A stretch of DNA of 63,415 bases from Siminovitchia fortis (GCF_003605365.2 NZ_QYTU02000022.1:1-63415); one strand, 5' to 3'. Shown: positions 7,915 to 18,891, counted from the first letter of the stretch. Notes: a model not told the origin generated them from the letters alone. A program made the numbers and translations.

Positions 7915-9063
7915 TTGGGCCGGCTTTTTCCAGACAAGTGAAATCCCGAAACCGATCAATAAGAAGATGGATGAAAAATAAAACGGAAAGTCTAAATCAA
8001 TGTCAAATAAGAGTCCACCCACAACAGGTCCCAATACATTTCCGATACTTGTGAACATCGAGTTCATCCCGCCCACAAATCCCTGCTCATCGCCGGCAAT
8101 TTTGGATAAATAAGATGTAACAGCCGGGCGGATCAGATCAAAGCCGACAAAGATGATAAATGTGACAATCAGGATATGCATATATGAATTGACTATTGTC
8201 ATGAGAAATACGAGTATGACTGATAGAATCAGGCAGTAACGGATCAGGCCGATTTCCCCCAAATATTTCGTTAACCGGTCAAAAAATGCAACCTGTGCAA
8301 CTGCCCCGACAATGGCTCCGCCCGTAATGACAATGGCAATGTCCTTGGGTGTGAAGGAGAATTTATGGTCGACAAACAGGGAAAATAACGATTCAAAGGC
8401 AGCCAAACCGAAAGCCGTAATTAAAATGATCATAAAAGCGTAGAAATACATCGGGATAAAAATGCGCTTGATCCCCGCTTTTCGATCAATTGCCGCTTCT
8501 ACCTCATTCCGCTCAGGCTCCCGAAGAGTAATCATTGATAAAACCGCCGATATCAATGCAAATACTGCAGCTGTAAAGAACGGCAGCCGCGTCCAGATTT
8601 CAGCTAAAAATCCGCCCAGGCCGGGCCCGATAATAAAGCCCGTAGATATGGCGGCTGACATATAGCCGAGCGCTTTCGGCCTCGTTTCCATCGTTGTAAT
8701 GTCTGCAATAAATGCCGTAACAGCAGGCATGATAAAAGCTGCGCTTATACCGCCAAGTAAACGTGAAGCAAAGAGAACTTCCACTGTTTTGCCAAGCCCG
8801 AATAACAATTCAGATAGACTGAATATGAACAAACCGGAAACAATCATTTTTTTCCGCCCAAACTTGTCTGCCCAGCGGCCGGCGATCGGGGACGTGATCA
8901 GCTGCATGACTGCGAAAGCTGCAACAAGATTGCCCACAACAGATCCCGATAAATTTAATTCGTTCATGATGGTCGGCAGCACCGGGATAACCAGCCCAAT
9001 CCCTAAAAAAGCAATAAACAGATTTGTAAGTAAAATGGTTAACGTCATGTTACTTTTTTTCAT
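7903..9063 (-). CDS. MFS multidrug exporter of the Blt/Bmr/NorA type
   Basis: A 386-residue, 12-segment major facilitator. The first loop reads GRWADKFGRKK, and the antiporter motif C region (GYMSAAISTGFIIGPGLGG) is typical of drug/proton antiporters. The overall pattern resembles Bacillus Blt and Bmr and staphylococcal NorA. The ATG at 9063 follows AAGGAGAAGG, so the 13 residues that the frame offers upstream are not used. No MerR-type activator gene is adjacent, unlike the bmr and blt loci. Substrates cannot be read from the sequence. Confidence 0.88.
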   Translation of the reverse strand: MKKSNMTLTILLTNLFIAFLGIGLVIPVLPTIMNELNLSGSVVGNLVAAFAVMQLITSPIAGRWADKFGRKKMIVSGLFIFSLSELLFGLGKTVEVLFASRLLGGISAAFIMPAVTAFIADITTMETRPKALGYMSAAISTGFIIGPGLGGFLAEIWTRLPFFTAAVFALISAVLSMITLREPERNEVEAAIDRKAGIKRIFIPMYFYAFMIILITAFGLAAFESLFSLFVDHKFSFTPKDIAIVITGGAIVGAVAQVAFFDRLTKYLGEIGLIRYCLILSVILVFLMTIVNSYMHILIVTFIIFVGFDLIRPAVTSYLSKIAGDEQGFVGGMNSMFTSIGNVLGPVVGGLLFDIDLDFPFYFSSIFLLIGFGISLVWKKPAQLKG

Positions 9064-9149
9064 AGGCCTTCTCCTTCTTATTTGGAGATGTATAAGAACC
9101 AATATAATCTGTCAGGCATGGCATAGTCAATTTTTTTGAAAGACTCCGC

Positions 9150-9181
9150 AAAAAAAAGAAGCTTCACGTATGCGAAGCCTC
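9150..9181 (-). terminator. Rho-independent terminator after the LLM monooxygenase gene
   Basis: On the minus strand a GGCTTCGC / GTGAAGC stem is followed by TTCTTTTTTT. Confidence 0.75.
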
Positions 9182-9260
9182 ATTTGGGCATTGGAACAGA
9201 CGGATGCCTGACCCAATCATGAATATTACGCGATTGCCGATGTTTGGATTTTCCCCACAA

Positions 9261-10643
9261 TTAAACATTCAAAACTGCCCTGCGGTAACCCGCTCCCTGA
9301 TGTTCTTCCGGCAAACGCGCATTTCCTTTGCCGAATAGTTTTTCCCTGAAGGTCCCTTCCGTATATTCCTTCTTTAAAATTCCGCGCTTTTGCAATTCAG
9401 GGGTGACTAGCTCAACAAAATCTTTGAAGGTTCCAGGTGCCAGAGCGTAAGCAAGGTTGAAGCCATCAATATCTGTTTCTTCTACCCATTCTTCCAATGT
9501 ATCCGCAATTTGTTCTGGTGTTCCTACAGCAACGGGGCCCATTCCGCCAACTCCCACAAAATTAGCAAGCTCTCGGACCGTCCATTTTTTCTCGGATCTT
9601 GATGAAGTCAGCATTTTTAGCCATGACTTAATGGCGTTTGTTTCGATGTATTCTATTTCGTCATCAGGATGATATCCCGAAAAGTCGAGACCGGTCCAGC
9701 CTCCTACTAATGCCAATGCGCCGTCATAGCTGATATATTTTGTCAGCTCTTCGTATTTGCTCCAAGCCTCTTCTTCCGTCCTGCCCACAATCGGTGTCAT
9801 CAAGGCGAATATTTTTACACTTTGCGGATCTCTGCCTTCCTCTTCAGCCAGCTCCCTCAAATTTTTTACATAAGAAGCAATCGGGCCTTTGGCAGGCCCC
9901 GAAACAAAGGTGCATTCCGCGTGCTTTGCTGCAAATCTCCTGCCGGTGGGCGAACCGCCTGCCTGGTATAAAACGGGTGTCCTCTGAGGAGACGGTTCGC
10001 ATAAATGGATGCCGGGCACATCAAAGTATTTTCCATGATGACCTATTCCGTGGACTTTTTCCGGATCAGTAAAAACCCCACTTTCCTTGTCCCTTTTGAC
10101 CGCATCTTCTTCCCAGCTCCCCTCCCATAATTTATAGCAAACCTCCATATACTCATCTGCGATGGCATACCGTTCGCTATGCTGGAACTTATCTCCAATT
10201 TCAATATTTTTCGTGCCGCTTTCCAAATAGGACGTGACGATATTCCATGCAATCCGCCCTTTTGTCAAATGATCCAGCGTCGACATCCTCCGGGCGAACG
10301 TATAGGGATGTTCGAATGTCGTAGAGCAGGTAATACCGAAGCCTAGGTGTTCCGTCGCATGGGCCATTGCCGAAACAAGCATCATCGGGTCGTTCACCGG
10401 AACCTGCGTCGCTTCCCTGAGCGTCGTCGCCTTATCATCGCCATACACATCATAAATTCCGATGACATCTGCTATAAAGATTCCGTCGAAGCGCCCCTTT
10501 TCCAAGGTTTTTGCAAGATCAACCCAATAATCAAGGTCTTTATACCGATCTGATTGATCTTCTGGATGTCTCCATAAGCCGGGTGACTGATGCCCGACGC
10601 AATTCATTTCAAAAGCATTCAAATATATTCTTTTTTTGGCCAT
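9261..10643 (-). CDS. LLM-class FMN-dependent monooxygenase, NtaA/SnaA/DszA type
   Basis: A 460-residue flavin-dependent monooxygenase of the bacterial-luciferase-like superfamily. The N-terminus (KKRIYLNAFEMNCVGHQSPG, then WRHPEDQ) and the segment LDHLTKGRIAWNIVTSY are hallmarks of the NtaA/SnaA/DszA branch. These enzymes use reduced FMN from a partner reductase to oxidise nitrilotriacetate, sulfonates, sulfones or similar compounds. The ATG at 10643 has AAAGGAGAGG upstream. Only a small unknown gene precedes it. No flavin reductase gene is adjacent. The substrate is unknown. Confidence 0.9.
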   Translation of the reverse strand: MAKKRIYLNAFEMNCVGHQSPGLWRHPEDQSDRYKDLDYWVDLAKTLEKGRFDGIFIADVIGIYDVYGDDKATTLREATQVPVNDPMMLVSAMAHATEHLGFGITCSTTFEHPYTFARRMSTLDHLTKGRIAWNIVTSYLESGTKNIEIGDKFQHSERYAIADEYMEVCYKLWEGSWEEDAVKRDKESGVFTDPEKVHGIGHHGKYFDVPGIHLCEPSPQRTPVLYQAGGSPTGRRFAAKHAECTFVSGPAKGPIASYVKNLRELAEEEGRDPQSVKIFALMTPIVGRTEEEAWSKYEELTKYISYDGALALVGGWTGLDFSGYHPDDEIEYIETNAIKSWLKMLTSSRSEKKWTVRELANFVGVGGMGPVAVGTPEQIADTLEEWVEETDIDGFNLAYALAPGTFKDFVELVTPELQKRGILKKEYTEGTFREKLFGKGNARLPEEHQGAGYRRAVLNV

Positions 10644-10668
10644 AAAGGTTCCTCTCCTTTGCATTTTA

Positions 10669-10953
10669 TTAGACATGCGCATTCACAAATTCATTTACCA
10701 TCACCGTTAAATTTCCCCGGCCAAACTTTATCGCTTTGGCTTTTTTGTCGTACAGGTCCTCCTGTAACGAATATTCAAGAAACCTGATCAAAGCGAAACG
10801 GCGTTCATACACGTCTATATAGCCCTTTTCAAAAAGAAGCGCATCGATCGTATTGTAAATTCCACGATTGATCCCATACTTTAAGCCGCACCACTTGTAA
10901 AATTGCAAATCAGGTAAACTGAATGCTTCCTTGTTTGAAAATGCAACTGTCAC
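10669..10953 (-). CDS. Small protein of unknown function upstream of the LLM monooxygenase
   Basis: A 94-residue, mixed-charge, apparently soluble protein with several aromatic residues (LQFYKWCGLKYG, then YERRFALIRFLEYS). I do not recognise the family. It is probably real: a GTG start has GAGGTG five bases upstream, a terminator for the preceding gene ends just before it, and it reads into the LLM monooxygenase gene 26 bases later. A role connected with the monooxygenase is plausible only by position. Confidence 0.6.
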   Translation of the reverse strand: MTVAFSNKEAFSLPDLQFYKWCGLKYGINRGIYNTIDALLFEKGYIDVYERRFALIRFLEYSLQEDLYDKKAKAIKFGRGNLTVMVNEFVNAHV

Positions 10954-10965
10954 TCTATCACCTCA

Positions 10966-11013
10966 AATAAAAAGGCACTTCGTTCCATCTATCAAAATGA
11001 AACAAAGTGCCTC
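10966..11013 (-). terminator. Rho-independent terminator after the fRMsr gene
   Basis: On the minus strand AGGCACTTTGTTTC pairs with GGAACGAAGTGCCT and is followed by TTTTATTT. Confidence 0.85.
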
Positions 11014-11045
11014 TAGTTATCTAGTCAGCTCTTAGTTTAATAATT

Positions 11046-11534
11046 TTATTTTAAATGCTCCTCAATGACCGTTACGAATTCTTCAATATATTTCTGATCT
11101 GTCTCATCAAAACGATCTTTGATCGGGCTGTCGATATCAAGCACTCCGTAAATATTTCCATTCACAACAATAGGAACCACAATTTCCGAATTGCTAGCTG
11201 CATCACATGCGATATGGCCGGGAAATTGATGGACATCGGCCACGCGCTGCGTTTTCCGTTCTTTTAAAGCCGTCCCGCATACGCCTTTCCCGTATGCGAT
11301 TCGCGTACAGGCCGGCAATCCCTGGAAGGGACCAAGTACGAGCTCATTATTTTTCCACACATAAAAGCCTACCCAATTCACTTCATCCAAAAATTGATTC
11401 AACAGTGCGGATGCATTGGCCAATAAAGCTGTTTCATCCGTTTCTCCGTCAAGAAGAGCTTTTAATTGCTTGAGAAGCAGTTGATAGTCCTCCTGTTTAT
11501 TTCCGGAATATGCCTTAGTTTGAAACATAGTCAT
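11046..11534 (-). CDS. msrC: Free methionine-(R)-sulfoxide reductase, GAF-domain type
   Basis: A 162-residue single GAF-domain enzyme. The cysteines expected for fRMsr are present in order: LPACTRI, GKGVCGTA and FPGHIACDAASNSEIVVP. The enzyme reduces free L-methionine-(R)-sulfoxide with thioredoxin in the cytoplasm; B. subtilis YtsP is of this type. The ATG overlaps the stop of the upstream acyl-CoA synthetase gene, with AAAGGAGG inside that gene, so the two are translationally coupled. A second ATG two codons in is also possible. A strong terminator follows. Confidence 0.9.
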   Translation of the reverse strand: MTMFQTKAYSGNKQEDYQLLLKQLKALLDGETDETALLANASALLNQFLDEVNWVGFYVWKNNELVLGPFQGLPACTRIAYGKGVCGTALKERKTQRVADVHQFPGHIACDAASNSEIVVPIVVNGNIYGVLDIDSPIKDRFDETDQKYIEEFVTVIEEHLK

Positions 11535-13228
11535 TCAGCCTCCTTTCCACTAAGCTTCATTCTATTAATCTCCATCTCTTTCAATTGCCTTCGCAAAATT
11601 TTTCCGCTGATCACTGTTTTGGGCAGTTCATCCAATACTTCTATTTCCCTTGGTGCTGCATGTGCTGCCAGGTTGTTCCTGACAAAGACACGGATTTCCT
11701 CAAGCAGCTCCTTCGATTCCGAAAACCCAGGCCTTAATGTAATAAAAGCTTTCACCAATTCACCGCGAATAGGGTCAGGCTTTCCGATCACCCCTGCTTC
11801 AGCGACCGCTGGATGCTCGATTAATTTGCTTTCGACTTCAAAAGGCCCGATCCGTTCACCAGCAGAATTGATCATGTCATCATCCCGGCTTTGGAAAAAC
11901 ACATATCCGTCTTCATCCTGATAAGCCAGGTCGCCGGAAACATACCATCCTTCATATTTGAAATAAGCGTCAAATCTATCCTTGTTGCCCCAGATTTCCT
12001 TCATCAATCCGGGCCACGGCGTGCGAATTGCCAGCTGCCCTACGGAGCCCCGCGGAAGTTCCCGGCCGTCTTCATCCAAAATACCGACCGTAATGCCGGG
12101 GAATGGCCGTCCCATAGAACCGGGCTTGATCGTTTCAGCCGGTAAATTGACGATCAAGTGTCCGCCGGTTTCGGTCATCCACCACGTGTCATGGATGCGG
12201 ACACCCAACTGCTCCCATGCCCAGTAAATCACTTCAGGATTTAAAGGCTCGCCGACACTAAGCACATGGCGCAATGAGGAAAGATCATAGTTTTTAATGA
12301 CGTCTCCTTGTGAAAGCAGCATCCGAAAAGCAGTCGGTGCGCTGTACCAGATCGTTACCTTCAATTCATGGATGAGCTGGTACCAGTTTTCAGCTTTGAA
12401 GCGGCCGCCTTGAATGACGATCGTCGCCCGGTTCAGCCATGGCGCAAACAGGCCGTATACGCTGCCGGTCACCCATCCGGGATGGGATGTGCACCAATAG
12501 ACATCATCGTCTTTTATATCAAGCACCCACTTGCCCGATGCATGATGATGGCTCACAACACGATGTGCGTGCAATACACCCTTTGGCTTGCCGGTTGATC
12601 CGCTCGTATAATGAATGAGCATTCCGTCCTCAAGATCCACCCACTCAACCAGATCATCATCGTTTTTACCATCAAAAGCCGTATTTTCAATATCTTCAAC
12701 ATCCAAAATCGTATGAAGGGAAGGTATTTCCTTCTGCGGAACACGTTTGACCATCTCATTATCCGTAATCAGTACCGTCCCCTTACAGTCATTGATCCGG
12801 TCTTTGACAGCCTCTTCCATAAAAGCTTCAAACAAAGGGCCGGCAATGGCACCGATCTTGATAATGGCCAAAATGGAAATATAGCATTCAGGTGTTTTCG
12901 GAAGAAAGACAAAAACCCTGTCTCCCTTTTTAACTCCATGATTCTTTAAAACTCTCGCATAATGATCCGTCTTTTCTTTTACTTCTTTAAAAGTCAGTGT
13001 TCGCCTTTCATCACCGTTGACATAATGAAGGGCCGCCTTTTCGCCGAAGCCTTCTTCAACATGCCGGTCAATTGTTTCATACGCCGCGTTGACTTTTCCG
13101 GTCCTTGCGAAACTTAATTCCTTTGCAGCGTCATCCCACGAAAATGTATGTCGTATCGCATCATAGTTTTCCAGATTGTACGTCCCCGAAATCGGCGCGA
13201 TAATCTCCCTTTCTAAAACTGCCATCAT
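11531..13228 (-). CDS. acsA: Acetyl-/acyl-CoA synthetase, AcsA type (AMP-forming)
   Basis: A 565-residue adenylate-forming ligase, close to the 572 residues of B. subtilis AcsA. The phosphate-binding loop reads YTSGSTGKPKG, followed by WWMTETGG and the hinge YVSGDLAYQDEDGY. It activates acetate or another short acid with ATP and then forms the CoA thioester. The C-terminal loop reads LPKTVISGKILRR, one residue longer than the usual PKTxSGKI around the catalytic lysine. That may be natural variation or may affect activity. The gene is upstream of and coupled to the fRMsr gene. Confidence 0.9.
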   Translation of the reverse strand: MMAVLEREIIAPISGTYNLENYDAIRHTFSWDDAAKELSFARTGKVNAAYETIDRHVEEGFGEKAALHYVNGDERRTLTFKEVKEKTDHYARVLKNHGVKKGDRVFVFLPKTPECYISILAIIKIGAIAGPLFEAFMEEAVKDRINDCKGTVLITDNEMVKRVPQKEIPSLHTILDVEDIENTAFDGKNDDDLVEWVDLEDGMLIHYTSGSTGKPKGVLHAHRVVSHHHASGKWVLDIKDDDVYWCTSHPGWVTGSVYGLFAPWLNRATIVIQGGRFKAENWYQLIHELKVTIWYSAPTAFRMLLSQGDVIKNYDLSSLRHVLSVGEPLNPEVIYWAWEQLGVRIHDTWWMTETGGHLIVNLPAETIKPGSMGRPFPGITVGILDEDGRELPRGSVGQLAIRTPWPGLMKEIWGNKDRFDAYFKYEGWYVSGDLAYQDEDGYVFFQSRDDDMINSAGERIGPFEVESKLIEHPAVAEAGVIGKPDPIRGELVKAFITLRPGFSESKELLEEIRVFVRNNLAAHAAPREIEVLDELPKTVISGKILRRQLKEMEINRMKLSGKEAE

Positions 13229-13239
13229 CTATTCCCCCA

Positions 13240-13441
13240 TTACGATGAGATCAGAGCCTTGCCTGCTTTATTCAAATCAAGGCTTTCCAAAACTTCCGTC
13301 TTCAGTTCCGCCAATACGTTGCTTCCCCTTGATCTGGGCCTGCTTTCATCAACAGTCAGTTCCCTGGCGATTTCTCCCGGATGTGATGAATAAAACAAAT
13401 CCCAAAATACTGAAGGCCAATAATGATGTTACTTTTCTCAT
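13240..13441 (-). pseudogene. Frameshifted small membrane/secreted protein gene
   Basis: An ATG at 13441 with AAAAGGAG upstream opens a signal-like start (MRKVTSLLAFSILGFVLF). That frame ends soon after. A one-base shift joins it to a coherent second half (EIARELTVDESRP...VLAELKTEVLESLDLNK) ending at 13240, for about 67 codons in total. The codon pattern on both sides looks coding. I do not recognise the product. It fills the gap between the metY fusion gene and acsA and may be a decayed gene or a sequencing error. Confidence 0.5.
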
Positions 13442-13467
13442 TGTCGTTTCTCCTTTTCTTAAACCCT

Positions 13468-15451
<1,984 letters not shown>

Positions 15452-15470
15452 ATCTGCATATTTAATTTTT

Positions 15471-15504
15471 AAAAATAAAAAACCTCTCATGGAAGATGAG
15501 AGGG
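15471..15504 (-). terminator. Expression-platform terminator of the distal SAM riboswitch
   Basis: On the minus strand the stem CCCTCTCAT / ATGAGAGG is followed by TTTTTTATTTTT. It lies between the two aptamers, so the upstream aptamer has its own independent terminator. Confidence 0.85.
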
Positions 15505-15519
15505 TGCGTCTTTAATTTC

Positions 15520-15628
15520 CTCTTATCTTTCCGAGCAAAATGCTCAGCTGGATTTAGCACCGTTTAAGTATCAAACTTAAGGTTGCCGGGTGTCATCAGG
15601 CCAGATCCTTCCACCGCTCTTGATAAGA
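15520..15628 (-). ncRNA. SAM-I (S-box) riboswitch, distal copy
   Basis: On the minus strand: CTTATCAAGAGCGGTGGAAGG, GGCCTGATGACACCCGGCAACC, ACGGTGCTAAATCC and the closing GATAAGAG. It is a second complete aptamer, diverged from the proximal one in its loops and with its own terminator. The two in series should give a tighter response to SAM than one. Confidence 0.95.
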
Positions 15629-15663
15629 AATGATTTAATTGGTTGGCTTAATCGTTAAATAGA

Positions 15664-15692
15664 AGTCTAGCACGCCATTTTTTCATTGTCAA
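15664..15692 (-). promoter_or_regulatory. SigA-type promoter for the tandem riboswitch-metY transcript
   Basis: On the minus strand TTGACA, a 17-base spacer and TAGACT lie about 35 bases before the distal aptamer. No other good match is visible between here and the TA pair. Confidence 0.75.
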
Positions 15693-15861
15693 ATGCTTTT
15701 TTTGGATTTTATTTTTTGATTGTTTGATTGTTTTTTAACCTTTTAATGATGTTGTCCAAACAGACGAACGAATTATGATTAGTCTGGGGGTCTATGGGGA
15801 AATCAAGGAAGTAAATAATGGGGGCAGTGTTAGTTAACGGCAAGCCGTCAATTAAGATGAT

Positions 15862-16137
15862 CTATCGATTTTCTCTAAAATGTTTAAAGTACTCTATATA
15901 ACATACTTTTTTATTATTTGACATTGAATAGTAGACTACGTACTTATCAACAATTAATTTATAGGTTCCTTCCCAACGTGGGTTGTCAGCTGGTATGCTT
16001 GTTCCCAGCAGATTGATCTTTTTTTCTATTTTTTTAACCAATTCTTTTTTATATTTGCGAGTCTCGATATAGGTAAAATGCTTGCTGCGGATATTGTTAA
16101 ATGCATTCAAAGCCTGTCTCGTCCATTTCACTTCCAT
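15862..16137 (-). CDS. RelE/ParE-family toxin
   Basis: A 91-residue basic protein with the fold signature of ParE/RelE toxins: VKWTRQALNAFNNI at the N-terminus, then RWEGTYKLIVDKYVVYYSM and CYIEYFKHFRENR at the end. These act as mRNA interferases on the ribosome or as gyrase poisons. The start codon directly abuts the stop of the upstream antitoxin candidate, with GGTGA inside that gene. No terminator is clear downstream. Confidence 0.75.
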   Translation of the reverse strand: MEVKWTRQALNAFNNIRSKHFTYIETRKYKKELVKKIEKKINLLGTSIPADNPRWEGTYKLIVDKYVVYYSMSNNKKVCYIEYFKHFRENR

Positions 16138-16389
16138 TTATATTTCACCGCGATCAATCATTTTCAATACATCAACTGTAGAAAATACATGGCCATCCTT
16201 GATCTCTCTTTTAGCTTGGATTAATTTTCCTTTTAATTCAGGATCGGTTTCTATATCTTCGTTAACTGTGGTTTCAGGCTCTTCAAAGAAAGTAATATGA
16301 TATCTCTTTCCCTCTATTTCGAGAACTGATTCTCCGTCATAAATAATGTCTTTCATTAATTCGGCAGCATATCCCTCAATCTTTTTCAA
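16138..16389 (-). CDS. Probable antitoxin of the RelE/ParE-type pair
   Basis: An 83-residue acidic protein (KRYHITFFEEPETTVNEDIE, then KMIDRGEI). I see no named DNA-binding motif. The TTG at 16389 has GGAGGG at ideal spacing; an upstream TTG at 16407 would place that site inside the gene. It is immediately upstream of, and touching, the toxin-like gene, the normal antitoxin position. The assignment rests on context, charge and size. Confidence 0.65.
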   Translation of the reverse strand: MKKIEGYAAELMKDIIYDGESVLEIEGKRYHITFFEEPETTVNEDIETDPELKGKLIQAKREIKDGHVFSTVDVLKMIDRGEI

Positions 16390-16458
16390 TGATATCCCTC
16401 CATTCAAAATGGTTTATTACCAGTATTTTATCACACATCCGGCAAATTGTTAGTCAAT

Positions 16459-16974
16459 TTATATATCATTCAAAAGCTCCAGGCTTTTTAAGACATGGTC
16501 CAGGAAAGGAACGACCTCTTTCATGTTATCCTCGCTGATTTTTGTCTTGAATTTCACCTCTATGCAATTCAGGTAACCAGAAGCTTCTTCTCCATATTCG
16601 AAGCTCAGTGTTTGTGTCAGCTCAATATCATTTTCCCAGACTGCGTAAAGGGCCTCCCTAATCTGTCCGCATTGTACAGTTATATCGTGAACACGCTTGT
16701 AAAATCGCAGCCCAATGGAGCAGCCAGGGGTCGCATCCGGGATTTCAAGAATCTCCCCTGCCAAATCTTCCAGGGAAGCAGCCAACACGACTTCCGCCGT
16801 TACATCCGGCTGGCCGGTTAAGGTGAATTTCATTGACAGCTCCCTGGAAAGAACGGCATAATCAGTAAGGTCTGCCCTGTTGACAATCGTAATCAAGCCA
16901 TCGATATTATCCAGATCGTATATGCGGTTTTCGAATGCCACTTTTAAATTTTCAAAATGAGTCGGATCATACAT
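16459..16974 (-). CDS. Conserved-looking protein of unknown function, coupled to an MFS transporter
   Basis: A 171-residue acidic, soluble protein without signal peptide or membrane segment. I do not recognise the family. The N-terminus overlaps the end of the MFS gene by 8 bases, so translation is probably coupled. The sequence has regular alternation suggestive of a beta-rich fold (LSMKFTLTGQPDVTAEVVLA, then NCIEVKFKTKISED). No catalytic motif stands out. Confidence 0.65.
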   Translation of the reverse strand: MYDPTHFENLKVAFENRIYDLDNIDGLITIVNRADLTDYAVLSRELSMKFTLTGQPDVTAEVVLAASLEDLAGEILEIPDATPGCSIGLRFYKRVHDITVQCGQIREALYAVWENDIELTQTLSFEYGEEASGYLNCIEVKFKTKISEDNMKEVVPFLDHVLKSLELLNDI

Positions 16975-18196
16975 CTGCCGTATTCCTTCCAGATAATTTT
17001 TTCACTTTCAGCGCCAGGAAAACCGAAACAATCAGCAGGCCGATGGTGAAACTCACTACCCCGAGCCAGCCGTAGCGGGACCAAAAGATGCCCCCGGCCG
17101 ATCCTCCGAAGCTCGATCCCATATAATAGGCAAATAAATAGAGTGAGGATGCCTGGGCAATATCGTGTGTGGCATGGCGGCTGACCAATCCGCTTGCCAC
17201 GGAATGAGCGCCGAAAAAACCGAACGTCAGCACGATAATGCCGATGATTTTATAAAATAAAGACACCGGAAGTGTTAATACAACACCCAATAGCATGAGC
17301 ATCGCACCCAGGATAATAAACAACGGGCGCCCGAATTTATCACCCAGCACCCCAAACCAGGCAGAGCTGAAGGTTCCAACCAAATAAACGATAAACATCC
17401 ATCCAATGATCGTCATGCTCAAAAGATATGGAGGCTCCGCAAGCTTAAATCCCAGATAATTATAGATCGTCACAAAACCTCCCATTAAGAAAAAAGCGAT
17501 CAGGAACAGCGATACCAAAACCGGACTTTTCAAATGGGAAACAAGGGTGCCGAATAGGCTTTTCAATTTTAAAGGCTGCGGATGAAAATGTTTTGATGGC
17601 GGGAGAGCCCATATAAAATAGATGCCGGCAATCAGGCTGATCACTCCCAAAAAGACCATTCCTGTTTGCCATGAAAATAAATCTGTCATCGTTCCCATGA
17701 TGACCCTTCCGGAAAGTCCTCCAACCGTATTCCCTCCGATATACAGCCCCATCGCCGCACCGACACTGTTTCCTTCTATCTCCTCACCCAAATAAGCCAT
17801 GGCAATCGAAGGGATGCCTGCAAAAGCTATACCTTGTATTACCCTCAATATTAGGTGGAGCTCGAATGTTGGCGAGAAAGCAATGATCACCGTTAAAACA
17901 GATGTAATGATAATGGAGACAGACATGATGTTTTTTCGCCCCCAAGATTCGGAAAGAGAGCCAAAAATTAGCAGCCCGAATGCAAGGGAGAGCGTGGTTA
18001 ACGACAAGGACAGGCTTGCCATCGTCGGTGTGACATCAAACTCCTTTGTAAAAACAGGCATGATGGGCTGTGTCATATATAAATTGGCAAATGTGATGAA
18101 AGCTGCGGCGAATAAAGCAAGATTCGCTTTCTTAAATGCCCGTGTGCCCTGCTGGATGTATTCTTTTGTTTGATTATCTTCATTCATTGTCATCAT
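16967..18196 (-). CDS. MFS transporter, YnfM/arabinose-efflux-like
   Basis: A 409-residue, 12-segment major facilitator. After a charged 25-residue N-terminus the first helix runs into FANLYMTQPIMPVF. Loop 2-3 reads GSLSESWGRKN and loop 8-9 reads GDKFGRPLF. The pattern fits the YnfM/YgaY-like efflux branch; the substrate is unknown. Three ATG codons cluster at the start, with AGGA just upstream. It is the first gene of a pair with the unknown 171-residue protein. Confidence 0.85.
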   Translation of the reverse strand: MMTMNEDNQTKEYIQQGTRAFKKANLALFAAAFITFANLYMTQPIMPVFTKEFDVTPTMASLSLSLTTLSLAFGLLIFGSLSESWGRKNIMSVSIIITSVLTVIIAFSPTFELHLILRVIQGIAFAGIPSIAMAYLGEEIEGNSVGAAMGLYIGGNTVGGLSGRVIMGTMTDLFSWQTGMVFLGVISLIAGIYFIWALPPSKHFHPQPLKLKSLFGTLVSHLKSPVLVSLFLIAFFLMGGFVTIYNYLGFKLAEPPYLLSMTIIGWMFIVYLVGTFSSAWFGVLGDKFGRPLFIILGAMLMLLGVVLTLPVSLFYKIIGIIVLTFGFFGAHSVASGLVSRHATHDIAQASSLYLFAYYMGSSFGGSAGGIFWSRYGWLGVVSFTIGLLIVSVFLALKVKKLSGRNTADV

Positions 18197-18252
18197 CCGG
18201 TTCCTGCTGTTTTATTTCTATAATGGAGGAATAGCTTCGCTTTGTAAAACAT

Positions 18253-18891
18253 TTATTCTCGGAGTCTGGATATGGTCATTCCATCTCCGATCGGGAGGAG
18301 AAGCGATTCCAATCGGGGATGATTGGCTGCCGTTTCATTAAAGTTTTTCATAAATTCAGTATAGCGTTTTGGCTTTGCTCCGGGGTCTGCCACACTTCCT
18401 CCGGCAAGCACATTATCGGCAACAATCAACGCACCCGGTTCGGCCAGTTTGATGCAGTATTCCAAATAACTGTTATAGTTTGCTTTATCAGCATCGATAA
18501 AGAAGAAGTCAAACCGCTTCTGGTCCGCGGTCAATGTTTCTAGGCTTTCCAAAGCAGGCCCCGTCATATATGAAACCTGGTCGCCAAATCCGGCTTTAGT
18601 CAGATTGCTGCGGGCCAATTCAGCATATTTTTCTTCCAATTCCAAAGAAGTCAGCATTCCTCCCTCGCCGAATCCCCTGGCCAGGCAAATTCCGCTATAG
18701 CCCCCAAGAGCTCCGATTTCGAGGATATTTTTAGCTCCTGCTATCGAAACAAGCATAGTTAGAAGCTTACCGGAAGAGGGAGATACCGATATCGAAGGCA
18801 TTCCGTTTTCCTTTATGGACGAAATGACCTCTTTTAAAATTGGATCTGAATCGTGAAAAACTGCATCTATGTATTGGTTAATTTGTTTCAT
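18253..18891 (-). CDS. SAM-dependent O-methyltransferase, class I (YrrM/caffeoyl-CoA type)
   Basis: A 212-residue methyltransferase. Motif I reads ILEIGALGGYSGICLA, followed by LTSLELEEKYAELARSN, the acidic FFFIDADKANYNSYLEYC motif that holds the divalent metal, and GALIVADNVLAGGSVADP. This is the O-methyltransferase family 3 pattern. In related Bacillus proteins the acceptors are catechols or tRNA hydroxyuridine. The substrate here is not determined. Confidence 0.88.
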   Translation of the reverse strand: MKQINQYIDAVFHDSDPILKEVISSIKENGMPSISVSPSSGKLLTMLVSIAGAKNILEIGALGGYSGICLARGFGEGGMLTSLELEEKYAELARSNLTKAGFGDQVSYMTGPALESLETLTADQKRFDFFFIDADKANYNSYLEYCIKLAEPGALIVADNVLAGGSVADPGAKPKRYTEFMKNFNETAANHPRLESLLLPIGDGMTISRLRE

